A DNA stretch of 64,000 nucleotides, from contig CAJFVO010000005.1 of NCBI GenBank assembly GCA_904420555.1, positions 1-64,000 of the forward strand, given 5' to 3'. Origin of the DNA: Candidatus Heritagella intestinalis (GTDB lineage: Bacteria; Bacillota; Clostridia; Oscillospirales; Acutalibacteraceae). This document shows positions 8,164 to 15,751 of the stretch, one piece after another. A program made the position numbers and the translations under genes. Below the pieces are notes generated by a model that was not told the DNA's origin, did no database searches, and worked only from the letters and a program-made list of their open reading frames with translations. Within the stretch, counting starts at the first letter, position 1. Each line of letters opens with the position of its first letter.

Positions 8164-8972
8164 CGGTCGTCCCCTCCTTCCCCGCCGGCGGTATGCCGGG
8201 ATTTCCGGGTGTTTTTCTCATAGAGCAGCCGCAGACCGTGGAGCAGCAGGTTCGGCTCCGGATAGATTTTCCGCTCACAATAGGGGAGCACCATGGAAAT
8301 CAGGTTGCCGGTAGCCACCGCCGTCACCGGAGCGCAGAGCTCCTCCTCTACCCGGTCAATGATGCCGTCCAGCATGGCGGCGTTGCCGTAAATGGCCCCG
8401 GAGCGCATACAGTCTATGGTATTGGCCCCAATGAGGGATTCCGGAGCTTCCAGGCTGATATTCAGGGGCAGCTGGGAGGCCCGGGCGGAGAGGGCGTCCA
8501 CCGCCACCCGCAGGCCGGGGATAATCATACCCCCCAGATAGCTACCGGAGCGGTCAATGACGGAAACCGTGGTGGCGGTGCCCATATCAAAGAGCACAAT
8601 GGGCCTGGGGTACTTGGCGCAGGCCCCCACCGCAGCCACCACCAGGTCGCCTCCCAGCTGGGCGGGGTTATCGATTTTAATATTCAGGCCGGTTTTCACC
8701 CCGGCCCCCACCAGCAGGGGGCGCTTCCCGGTAAGGCGCTCCACTGCGTCCCGGAGCACCGGCCGGAGCATGGGCACCACCGAGGAGATAATGCCCCCTT
8801 CCAGGGCGTTGGGGTCAATGCCGTGCATCTCCAGAATCCCCTTGAACAGCAGGGCGTATTCGTCCACGGTTTTGGAGCGGTCGGTGCTGATATGGGAAGT
8901 GAAAACCATCTTTTCCCCTTCCATGCACCCGATGACGGCGTTGGTATTTCCCATATCAATAGCGATAATCAC
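8160..8972 (-). CDS. Type III pantothenate kinase paralog with Arg to Leu change
   Basis: A second CoaX-like protein, 270 residues if the GTG at 8972 (MIIAIDMGNT) is the start. This matches the start of its neighbour and has CGAGGTG upstream; a TTG eight codons earlier is less likely. It aligns with the downstream copy without gaps through the core, at roughly 65-70 percent identity by eye. DMGNT and DMGTATT are kept, but GSDR has become GGDL: the catalytic Asp109 stays and Arg110 is Leu. It could be a weak kinase, a partner subunit or a sensor. It lies between panT-like and coaX and overlaps coaX by four bases. Confidence 0.85.
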   Translation of the reverse strand: MIIAIDMGNTNAVIGCMEGEKMVFTSHISTDRSKTVDEYALLFKGILEMHGIDPNALEGGIISSVVPMLRPVLRDAVERLTGKRPLLVGAGVKTGLNIKIDNPAQLGGDLVVAAVGACAKYPRPIVLFDMGTATTVSVIDRSGSYLGGMIIPGLRVAVDALSARASQLPLNISLEAPESLIGANTIDCMRSGAIYGNAAMLDGIIDRVEEELCAPVTAVATGNLISMVLPYCERKIYPEPNLLLHGLRLLYEKNTRKSRHTAGGEGGDDR

Positions 8973-9000
8973 AGCGTTGCACCTCGGTTTTCTCAAAAAT

Positions 9001-9708
9001 TCAAGCGGATTTGGTTCCGGTTTTCAAAGGGTCGCGCTTCATCAGGCGCTGCATGGGGATGCACACCGCGGCCGTGAGCACGGCAGCGGCAATGGCCTCC
9101 ATGACGCCGTTGGTGCCCACCACGCCCAGTATCAGGCCCAGCACCGCATCGGCGGAAACGCCTTTCATGGAAGCGTAAGCGTCCCGGAACAGAATATAGA
9201 TCAGCCCCATAACCAGGACCGTATTAAACACAAAAGAACTCACCGCGCCGGTGACGGCCAGCTGCACGGTACGGATTTGCAGGTTTTCCTTTTTAAAGGG
9301 CAGCCGGGTCAGCCGGAACACATAGCCGGGAAGGATTCCCACCAGCAGCCGGGGCACAAAGCACACGGCCAGGGCCCACAGGGAGCCTCTGCCCATGCCC
9401 GGGGCGGAAATCAGGGGCGAAAAGGCAAAGGACAGGGTCACCGGGGTAAAGGTGTTGCTGATAAAGCTGCACAGCCCGAAAAAGAAACCCAGCACCGCGC
9501 CCTTTTTGGGCCCAAAGAGGATAGAGCCGATAATTACCGGCACATGGAGAATAGTGGCCTTGATAAAGGGGAGCTGGATCATCCCCAGGGGGGTGAAGGC
9601 CAGCACCAGCATAATGGCCAGGAACAGGCACAGGAGAATGGTCTCCTGCATGGCTTCCCGGTGGAACAGGCCCTTTTTCTTGGGGGTTGCGTTTGTGTTT
9701 TTTTTCAT
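9001..9708 (-). CDS. panT: ECF transporter S component, probably for pantothenate (PanT-like)
   Basis: A 235-residue membrane protein with about five to six hydrophobic segments and a short basic N-terminus (MKKNTN, TPKKKG), as in substrate-binding subunits of energy-coupling-factor vitamin transporters. The ATG at 9708 is preceded by GGAGG. The longer open frame upstream has no ribosome site. It leads an operon with two CoaX genes, so pantothenate is the likely substrate. This is an inference from context. The ATPases and EcfT are not here, as expected for group II systems that share a common energising module. Confidence 0.75.
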   Translation of the reverse strand: MKKNTNATPKKKGLFHREAMQETILLCLFLAIMLVLAFTPLGMIQLPFIKATILHVPVIIGSILFGPKKGAVLGFFFGLCSFISNTFTPVTLSFAFSPLISAPGMGRGSLWALAVCFVPRLLVGILPGYVFRLTRLPFKKENLQIRTVQLAVTGAVSSFVFNTVLVMGLIYILFRDAYASMKGVSADAVLGLILGVVGTNGVMEAIAAAVLTAAVCIPMQRLMKRDPLKTGTKSA

Positions 9709-9850
9709 AAAAATACCTCCTGCTGCCGCTCTGATAGGATTCGAGATGCGGCGCGTATAATGGGGGAAGCCTCCCGGGCCGGCAAAACGCGCCTGCCGTT
9801 CCGCGTTGCGGTTCCGGCGGCGCCCACGGGCTGCGGGGCCTTCCGGTTCC

Positions 9851-9879
9851 ATTATAAGAGATAGCAGATAAAATTGCAA
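9851..9879 (-). promoter_or_regulatory. Promoter of the panT-coaX operon
   Basis: Minus strand TTGCAA (9879-9874), 17-base spacer, TATAAT (9856-9851). Just upstream lies a perfect 13-bp tandem duplication, CATTCGGCGACGG (9899-9911 and 9912-9924). The leader from about 9845 to 9720 is very GC-rich and can form hairpins. No known riboswitch class could be assigned to it. Confidence 0.75.
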
Positions 9880-9924
9880 GAAAGGGAAGCAACGCCGACA
9901 TTCGGCGACGGCATTCGGCGACGG

Positions 9925-10279
9925 GATTCTTTTCAAAAAATAGGGGATGTGCTATACTAAGCGGGCGGAGTGCCTCTGTACGCAGGCCCTCGCCAGGCTG
10001 AGCCTGGACGCAATCCGCGTTTGGTGTAAGTGCAATTGGGAGTCTAGTCCCACGCGTAGCTAACGCCGCGAGAGCCATAGGGCTGTTTTTCGCTGTGCGC
10101 TTCCCCGCGGACTGGAAGCGCATACTATGCGCCCTTTTATAAAAGGTGGACGAAAATTTTATGTCCGCGGGACAGCTAACAGCTATCAAACACCTATTAT
10201 CCCGCGTAAAAGGGCTGGGAATCATACCTGACGCTTTGACGCTTTTTAGAAAATATCCCATCACAAAGGAGTGCGGCAC
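9925..10279. repeat. Intergenic hairpin array, site 1
   Basis: The gap between the panT promoter and the ThrE gene holds no convincing gene. It holds many consecutive short inverted repeats: CCAGGCT/AGCCTGG (9993-10007), ACGC/GCGT (10008-10020), TGGGA/TCCCA (10037-10052), GCGT/ACGC (10054-10066), GCGCTTCC/GGAAGCGC (10097-10121), GCGCATA/TATGCGC (10118-10132) and the palindrome CCTTTTATAAAAGG (10133-10146). Similar arrays occur at 21333-21513 and 30058-30343. The first hairpin recurs almost exactly at 30237-30251. Confidence 0.6.
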
Positions 10280-11041
10280 ATGGCCGATTACGATGAACTT
10301 CTCAATCTCTCTGCGGAAATCGGAGAGCTGCTTTTACAAAACGGCGCGGAAATTTACCGGGTGGAGGAATCCATGGAGCGCCTTTTCACCGCTTATGGCG
10401 TGGAAAGCCAAGTGTACTGCGTGCCCACCACCATTATTGCCACTATCGTGACCCCAGAAGGGGAAAACGTCACCAAAGGCGTGCGGGTGCGCAGCCGGGG
10501 CACGGATTTCGACAAAGTCATGGCCGTCAACGACCTGTGCCGCCGGGCCTGCCGGGACACCCCCGCCTTCTCCAAGATCCGGGAGGAGCTGGCCAGAATC
10601 CGCCAGCGCCGCCGCTATTCCCTGCCGGTGACCTGCCTGGGCTGGGCTTTGGTGGCCTCCTCCTTTACCCTGATTTTCGGCGGGAATTTCGCCGACGCTG
10701 CCTGCGCCTTTCTGCCGGCTATGGTGGTATGCCTAGCTCAATACGGCCTCAACCGCCTGGAAGCCAACCAGTTCTTCTCCCTGATGGTGGAGAGCTTTCT
10801 TATTGGCGTGTTCGCTATTTTGTCTGTGCGACTGGGGCTGGCCCAGAACTCGGATAAAATCATCATCGGCACCCTGATGATTCTGGTACCGGGGCTGGCT
10901 CTCACCAACTGCATCCGGGATATCCTGGCCGGAGACCTGATGTCCGGGGTGGCCAAAATCGCGGAAGTGTTCCTCATTGGGGTGTTCATCGCCCTGGGGG
11001 CTGCTATCGCCGTCTATGGCGCCGGCCTGCTGCCGGTGTAA
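10280..11041 (+). CDS. Threonine/serine exporter, N-terminal subunit (ThrE/YjjP-like)
   Basis: A 253-residue protein with a cytosolic N-terminal half (the ThrE_1 / DUF1212 domain, with ESMERLF and TDFDKVMAVNDLCR-like motifs) and about five membrane segments in the C-terminal half. In Corynebacterium ThrE one long protein exports threonine and serine. In many Firmicutes and Enterobacteria it is split into a large YjjP-like and a small YjjB-like subunit, as here. AAAGGAG lies eight bases before the ATG at 10280. The small subunit follows 14 bases downstream. The exported substrate could also be a dicarboxylate, as reported for YjjPB. Confidence 0.82.
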   Translation: MADYDELLNLSAEIGELLLQNGAEIYRVEESMERLFTAYGVESQVYCVPTTIIATIVTPEGENVTKGVRVRSRGTDFDKVMAVNDLCRRACRDTPAFSKIREELARIRQRRRYSLPVTCLGWALVASSFTLIFGGNFADAACAFLPAMVVCLAQYGLNRLEANQFFSLMVESFLIGVFAILSVRLGLAQNSDKIIIGTLMILVPGLALTNCIRDILAGDLMSGVAKIAEVFLIGVFIALGAAIAVYGAGLLPV

Positions 11042-11055
11042 GGGAGGTGCGCTAA

Positions 11056-11526
11056 ATGGATTGGATGGAAATTTTCCGGGACGGGGTGCTCCCCTGTCTC
11101 TATAGCTTTATTGGCTGCATCGGTTACTCCATTATCTACAATATCCAGGGAAAGCGCCTGATTCCTGTGGGGCTGGGCGGCGTCCTCTCCTGGGGCGTCT
11201 ATCTTCTCTGCGGGGCCTTCCTGCCAGGGCCGGCATCCTATTTCCTGGCGGCGGTAGCCCTTTCCCTTTACAGCGAAATCATGGCCCGGGTGGTCAAGGC
11301 CCCGGTGACGGTGTTCCTGCTCATCGCCCTGTTCCCCCTGGTGCCTGGGGGCGGCATTTACTACACCATGGAATACGGCCTTTTAGGGGAAACCCAGCAG
11401 TTTTTGGAGAGCCTCCTCTCCACCCTAGGAACCGCTGGGGCCCTGGCCGTGGGCATCCTGCTGGTGTCCTCCGCCATGCGCCTGGGGGTGCGGCTCCGGG
11501 AGCTCTGGCGCGTGAAGACACTGTAA
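11056..11526 (+). CDS. Threonine/serine exporter, C-terminal subunit (ThrE_2/YjjB-like)
   Basis: A 156-residue integral membrane protein with about four to five segments. It corresponds to the C-terminal part of ThrE and to YjjB. The motif LVPGGGIYYTMEY near residues 95-107 is typical of the family. GGGAGG precedes the ATG. It must pair with the upstream subunit, with which it shares an operon. No clear terminator is seen behind it; a weak dyad around GAAATTTCCCGGGAATTTC lies at 11621-11640. Confidence 0.8.
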   Translation: MDWMEIFRDGVLPCLYSFIGCIGYSIIYNIQGKRLIPVGLGGVLSWGVYLLCGAFLPGPASYFLAAVALSLYSEIMARVVKAPVTVFLLIALFPLVPGGGIYYTMEYGLLGETQQFLESLLSTLGTAGALAVGILLVSSAMRLGVRLRELWRVKTL

Positions 11527-11736
11527 GTCTGCCCTTTCTTTCGATGGGGAAACAAAGCCGCAGCAAGGTGATTCCCTTTACACCATCTTCCCGCTTTATG
11601 GGGATTTTTCTGGAATCTCCTGAAATTTCCCGGGAATTTCTTTATTTTTTATAGTGACTATTCATAACGATTTTAAAGAATTCCCATCCCCCCTTGAGCT
11701 TTTGCCTTTTTTGCTTTACAATAGGTTTACTTGCAT

Positions 11737-11764
11737 TTGACAAACGGAACTTGATTTTCATAAA
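11737..11764 (+). promoter_or_regulatory. Possible promoter of the NahK-like kinase gene
   Basis: TTGACA at 11737-11742, a 16-base spacer and CATAAA at 11759-11764. The -35 box is perfect, the -10 box weak. The coding start follows 45 bases later. Confidence 0.45.
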
Positions 11765-11809
11765 GCGGAGGGCCTGCCCCCTTCCGCAGGAAAGGAAGGA
11801 ACCTACGGC

Positions 11810-12919
11810 ATGAGCAACCCCCAGTACGTTCCGGCAGTGGTCCCCCGCCTGGAAATTCCCGGCACCTTGACGGACGCCGCCCCCTTTGGCAACGGCCATA
11901 TCAACACCACCTATCTCCTCTCTTTTTTGTCCCGGGACAGCGGTTCCCTACAGAAATATATTTTGCAGCAGATTAACACCCAGGTATTCCAGGAGCCGGA
12001 GCACCTGATGGAAAATATTTTCTCCGTATGTACCTATCTGCGCCAGCGGGTCCTGGCCCGGGGCGGCGACCCGGAAAAGGAAACCCTGACCCTGGTGCCC
12101 TTCTCCAACGGGGAGCACCTGCTCTATGATAACGAAGGCCGGTGCTGGCGCTGCTACCGGTACGTGGAGAACAGCGTCTCCTATGATTTCGCGGATACCC
12201 CCCAGATTATGGAGGGGGCTGGCCGGGCCTTTGGCCGCTTCCAGATGGATTTGGACGGCTATCCTGCGGAAAAGCTCTGGGAGACCATCCCCCATTTTCA
12301 CGACACCCCCAGCCGCTACGCTGATTTCTGCCGGGCGGTGGAGGAGGATTCCCTGGGCCGGGCGGATTCCGTCCAGGAAGAAATCGCCTTCTGGAAGAGC
12401 CGGGAGGCGGATTTTTACCGGGTGCAGCCTTTGCTGGAAGAAGGCCGCCTGCCCCTGCGGGTGACCCACAACGACACCAAGCTCAACAACGTCCTTTTTG
12501 ACCGGGATACCAACGCGCCCCTGTGCGTGGTGGATTTGGACACCATTATGCCCGGGCTTTCCCTCTATGATTTCGGGGATTCCCTCCGGGCCGGCGCCAG
12601 CACCGCCGCTGAGGATGAACGGGACCTGTCCAAGGTCTCCTTCAGCCTGGAAATGTTCGAGGCCTTTACCCGGGGATTTTTGTCGGAAACCCGCTCGGTG
12701 CTCACCGAGGAAGAGCTGGCCCTCCTGCCCTTCAGCGCCAAGCTCATGACCATGGAGTGCGGCATCCGCTTCCTGACGGACTATTTACAGGGGGATACCT
12801 ATTTTAAAATCCACCGTCCGGGCCACAACCTGGACCGCTGCCGTACCCAAATGAAGCTGGTGGCGGATATGGAGACCAAATCCCGGGAAATGATGGACAT
12901 TCTGCGGCGCTGCCTGTAA
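11810..12919 (+). CDS. Phosphotransferase of the APH/choline kinase fold, NahK-like
   Basis: A 369-residue kinase with the aminoglycoside-phosphotransferase fold. The catalytic loop THNDTKLNNVLF near residue 222 holds the catalytic Asp, and VDLDTIMPG near residue 242 is the Mg-binding Asp motif. The pattern HNDTKLNN is what N-acetylhexosamine 1-kinases (NahK) of gut bacteria show, so it may phosphorylate N-acetylhexosamines from mucin or milk glycans at C1. An aminoglycoside or other sugar substrate cannot be excluded. AAAGGAAGGAA precedes the ATG, and a terminator follows at 12949. No lacto-N-biose phosphorylase is nearby. Confidence 0.78.
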   Translation: MSNPQYVPAVVPRLEIPGTLTDAAPFGNGHINTTYLLSFLSRDSGSLQKYILQQINTQVFQEPEHLMENIFSVCTYLRQRVLARGGDPEKETLTLVPFSNGEHLLYDNEGRCWRCYRYVENSVSYDFADTPQIMEGAGRAFGRFQMDLDGYPAEKLWETIPHFHDTPSRYADFCRAVEEDSLGRADSVQEEIAFWKSREADFYRVQPLLEEGRLPLRVTHNDTKLNNVLFDRDTNAPLCVVDLDTIMPGLSLYDFGDSLRAGASTAAEDERDLSKVSFSLEMFEAFTRGFLSETRSVLTEEELALLPFSAKLMTMECGIRFLTDYLQGDTYFKIHRPGHNLDRCRTQMKLVADMETKSREMMDILRRCL

Positions 12920-12948
12920 AGGCCATTCCCTTTCTTCGTCAAAAACCA

Positions 12949-12983
12949 ACCGGAACCCCAACCATACCAGGGGGTCCGGTTTT
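12949..12983 (+). terminator. Terminator of the NahK-like gene
   Basis: Stem ACCGGA-A-CCCC / GGGG-TCCGGT with one bulged base, followed by TTTTG. Confidence 0.7.
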
Positions 12984-13007
12984 GTTGTCTTAGGCCGCCT
13001 ATGCCCG

Positions 13008-13259
13008 CAAAGTAAATTCCTATTTGTATTTTCCGGTGGAAATATAACGATTTGTTTTGAAATCTCCCCCCTGCTTTCTCCCTGCATCCGCCAAAAACCG
13101 GAATTCTATGGGAAAACGCCAGGGATTTGGGAATCCCTTGTCCAGCCGCTCTATTTCACAAAGTGCAATCCTATTTGTATTTTTCAAAAGAAATATAACA
13201 GTTTGTTTTACGATTTCTCTCTGCACCCGTCAAAAAAACCGGAATTCCATGGAAAAAAC
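13008..13259. repeat. Two degenerate direct repeats of about 100 bp
   Basis: Copy 1 (13008-13116) and copy 2 (13157-13259) share CAAAGT, TCCTATTTGTATTTT, GAAATATAAC, TTTGTTTT and a CCGGAATTC...ATGG end in the same order. The DNA is much more AT-rich than its surroundings. The end of copy 2 is the left arm of the ComEA-gene terminator. No gene is seen here. Confidence 0.7.
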
Positions 13260-13277
13260 ACCAAGGATTCCGGTTTT
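13232..13277 (-). terminator. Terminator of the ComEA-like gene
   Basis: Perfect 11-bp arms AAAACCGGAAT (13235-13245) and ATTCCGGTTTT (13267-13277). The minus strand continues with a run of seven T. Confidence 0.8.
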
Positions 13278-13374
13278 CTTTTGCGGGAAGAACAGCGAAA
13301 ACAGAGTTTTCTGATTTTTCCCAATCTTTTCATTTTCTCTCTATAAATCCCCTGCAAGATAAAAGGATACTGTT

Positions 13375-13860
13375 TTATGCTGGCGGCGAGGAGGGTTCCC
13401 CTTCCACGGTGATATACGGCCGGAGCTGTTCCAATGTTTTCTCCCCGATACCCTCTACCTCCATTATCTCCTCCACGGTACGGAAAGGGCCGGACTCTTC
13501 CCGATATTGGAGGATGGCCTCCGCCTTTACCGGCCCAATTCCCGGCAAGGCGTCCAGTTCCTCTTGGGTGGCCGTGTTCAAGTCCAGCTTTTCCTGAGGC
13601 TCTGAGGAAGAAGCGGTCCCAGAGGCCGTATCCGATGTCTGGGAAACAGCGGAAACGCCGCTTGCAAGGGAGGAAACCTCCGGCAGGCCGGCGTTCTCCC
13701 ATACCTTTGGGCCGGTGAAAAAGAGGGAATACAGAATCAGCCCGGCGCACAGCAGGCAGGCGATGCCAATGACGAACCAGGCTTGCTTTTGGAAAGCGCT
13801 CTCCTCCTGGGAAGCGTCCTCCTCCCGGAAATCCGGGTCGTCCTCAGGATGATACCGCAT
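13375..13860 (-). CDS. ComEA-like helix-hairpin-helix DNA-binding protein
   Basis: A 161-residue membrane-anchored protein: a charged N-terminus, one membrane segment near residues 26-49, a Ser/Thr-rich linker, and a C-terminal domain of two helix-hairpin-helix motifs (LDNTATQEEL-like LDLNTATQEEL near 90, LPGIGPVKAEAIL, VEGIGEKTLEQL). This matches ComEA, which binds incoming DNA at the cell surface during transformation. No comEC is adjacent, so a role in competence is only inferred. The ATG at 13860 has GGAGG seven bases upstream and overlaps the end of the HAD gene by 17 bases. Confidence 0.82.
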   Translation of the reverse strand: MRYHPEDDPDFREEDASQEESAFQKQAWFVIGIACLLCAGLILYSLFFTGPKVWENAGLPEVSSLASGVSAVSQTSDTASGTASSSEPQEKLDLNTATQEELDALPGIGPVKAEAILQYREESGPFRTVEEIMEVEGIGEKTLEQLRPYITVEGEPSSPPA

Positions 13861-14653
13861 ATTGCGCCTCCAGCTTCTCAATGAAATCCGCTACCGCGCC
13901 TTCATCGCAGGGCCCAGCCACAAATCCCGCCATTTTGCGAATCTCCTCCGGCGCGTTGGAAGGCGCCGCCGTGATGCCTGCCGTGCGGAGCATTTCCATA
14001 TCATTGTAGTAGTCCCCAATGGCGGCCACCTGTTCCAGGGAATAGCCGCATACCTGGGCCAGCCGTTGGATGCCGGTGCCCTTATGGGCGTCCTCGGGAA
14101 GCATTTCCCAATACCGGTCGGAGGAGGCCACAAACCGCACCCCCTGGGGCGCAAGGCTTTCGGTAAAGGCCTTGATGGCCGGCTGCTCCAAAGAAGCCAG
14201 CAGCATCTTGCACCAGGGCTCCTCCACGTCCTCCAGGGTTCCAAAGCGGCAGTGGATGCCCTCATTGGCCATATGGGCCCGGGTAATGTCGTTTTCCCGG
14301 AGAATCCACACGTCCGAGGCGGTGAACACCTCGATGCCGGCGTCGGGGAACTGCTCCATCATTTTCCGGGTGTACGCCCTGGCCTCCTGGGGAAGGGCCT
14401 GGACGCTCACCGGGGTGTGGCTCTCCAAATCGTATACCAGGCCGCCGTTGGCCAAAACGCAGGGGCGGTTCACCCGCAGGTCCCCCAGGCATTTTTCCAC
14501 TGACTCCCAGGAACGGCCGGTGGCAATGGCAAAGCCGCCTCCCTGGGCCATCCAACGCTGGATAGCTTCCCGGTTCCGCTCCGGGATACGGTACTGGGAA
14601 TCAATGAGGGTTCCGTCAATATCGGAAACCAACAGGATATCTTTCACGGTCAT
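13844..14653 (-). CDS. Cof-type HAD-superfamily sugar phosphatase
   Basis: A 269-residue HAD hydrolase of subclass IIB. Motif I is DIDGTLIDS near residue 10 with both catalytic Asp residues. The C-terminal motif IGDYYNDMEML near 215 supplies the Mg ligands. A cap domain lies between. Such proteins dephosphorylate sugar phosphates or FMN, and the substrate cannot be told. GAGGAGG precedes the ATG. It overlaps and probably is coupled to the ComEA-like gene downstream. Confidence 0.88.
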   Translation of the reverse strand: MTVKDILLVSDIDGTLIDSQYRIPERNREAIQRWMAQGGGFAIATGRSWESVEKCLGDLRVNRPCVLANGGLVYDLESHTPVSVQALPQEARAYTRKMMEQFPDAGIEVFTASDVWILRENDITRAHMANEGIHCRFGTLEDVEEPWCKMLLASLEQPAIKAFTESLAPQGVRFVASSDRYWEMLPEDAHKGTGIQRLAQVCGYSLEQVAAIGDYYNDMEMLRTAGITAAPSNAPEEIRKMAGFVAGPCDEGAVADFIEKLEAQYAVSS

Positions 14654-14765
14654 CTACAGAGCCTCCTCATAGGATGTCCCTTTTATTGTACCATGGCTTT
14701 GCCTGGGGGAAAAGTGGTTTTCCCTTTTTCATGAAAAATCTTCTTTGCAGAAAGGCAGAACGATT

Positions 14766-15515
14766 ATGGGATACTTTTTACAGCAATTCGCCATATTTCT
14801 ATTTTACAGCTTTTTGGGCTGGGTCTGTGAGACGGTTTTCTGCTCCCTGGCCGCCCGGAAATTCATCAACCGGGGATTCCTGTCCGGGCCTTTCTGCCCC
14901 ATTTACGGCTTTGGGGCCCTGCTGGTAATCCTGCTTTTCTCCGGGCTTCAAAACCACGTCCTGCTATTGTTCGTGTGCAGCATGGTGGGGGCCAGCGCCC
15001 TGGAATACCTGACCAGCTTCCTGCTGGAAAAGCTCTTCCGGCTGCGGCTGTGGGATTATTCCAACCGGAAGTGGAACCTCCATGGCCGGGTGTGCCTGCG
15101 CAATTCCCTGCTCTTCGGGGTCATGGCCGTACTGATGGTTACCGTCATCCACCCCCACGTTTCCCGCTGGATGGCCGCTCTGCCGGAAACGGTGCTCTGG
15201 GTGGGGTTCCTCTTCCTGGCGGCCTATTTCCTCCTGGATACCGGCGTCACGGTCTACGCCCTGCTGACCATTCGGCGGCAGACCGGCCAAAGTCCCACGG
15301 AGCTGGAAGGGCTGGCAGCCCTGCGGAACCAGGTTCTTTCCCAGGCCCAGGAAAAGCGCCGCCAGCGCCGGCAGAAACGTCTCCAGGCCCTGTACCGCCG
15401 GCTGGAAAAGGCCTTCCCACGGATGAAATCCCTGGGAGACCCGGAAGCCCTGCGCCAGCTGCTGGAAGAGGCCAGGGCGTCCGCACGGAAAAAATCCCGC
15501 AAGCCCAAGTCCTGA
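14766..15515 (+). CDS. CmpB-type putative ABC-transporter permease
   Basis: A 249-residue membrane protein of the family named for CmpB. The N-terminal motif YSFLGWVCETVF and GPFCPIYGFGA are typical. About five membrane segments span residues 1-160, and a long basic, Arg/Gln-rich helical tail follows (residues about 175-249). The family is common in Clostridia, and transport has not been demonstrated for most members. The ATG at 14766 has AAAGG upstream; an in-frame TTG seven codons earlier is less likely. No ATPase partner is nearby. Confidence 0.75.
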   Translation: MGYFLQQFAIFLFYSFLGWVCETVFCSLAARKFINRGFLSGPFCPIYGFGALLVILLFSGLQNHVLLLFVCSMVGASALEYLTSFLLEKLFRLRLWDYSNRKWNLHGRVCLRNSLLFGVMAVLMVTVIHPHVSRWMAALPETVLWVGFLFLAAYFLLDTGVTVYALLTIRRQTGQSPTELEGLAALRNQVLSQAQEKRRQRRQKRLQALYRRLEKAFPRMKSLGDPEALRQLLEEARASARKKSRKPKS

Positions 15516-15669
15516 CTGACAGGCCGGGGACTGCGCGGGCAATTACTGCCCGGGCCAATTTTATAGTATAGAAAGAAAAACGCCCCGGAAAGCGCCGTCC
15601 TTTTTCCCGGGGAGCGCAGAAATATCAGAAAAAAAGCCCTTTCCCCGCCGGTTTTCGCCATTCTATCTG

Positions 15670-15698
15670 TTGCGCCCTGGGCCTTCCTGTGGTATGAT
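15670..15698 (+). promoter_or_regulatory. Promoter of the ddl-murI-argS cluster
   Basis: TTGCGC (15670-15675), 17-base spacer, TATGAT (15693-15698). Transcription would start close to 15705, just before the two possible ddl start codons. Confidence 0.65.
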
Positions 15699-15751
15699 TA
15701 AATTTCAGAAAAGCGACCGATACAGGCATGAGAAAGGTTGTGCTGCATTTG

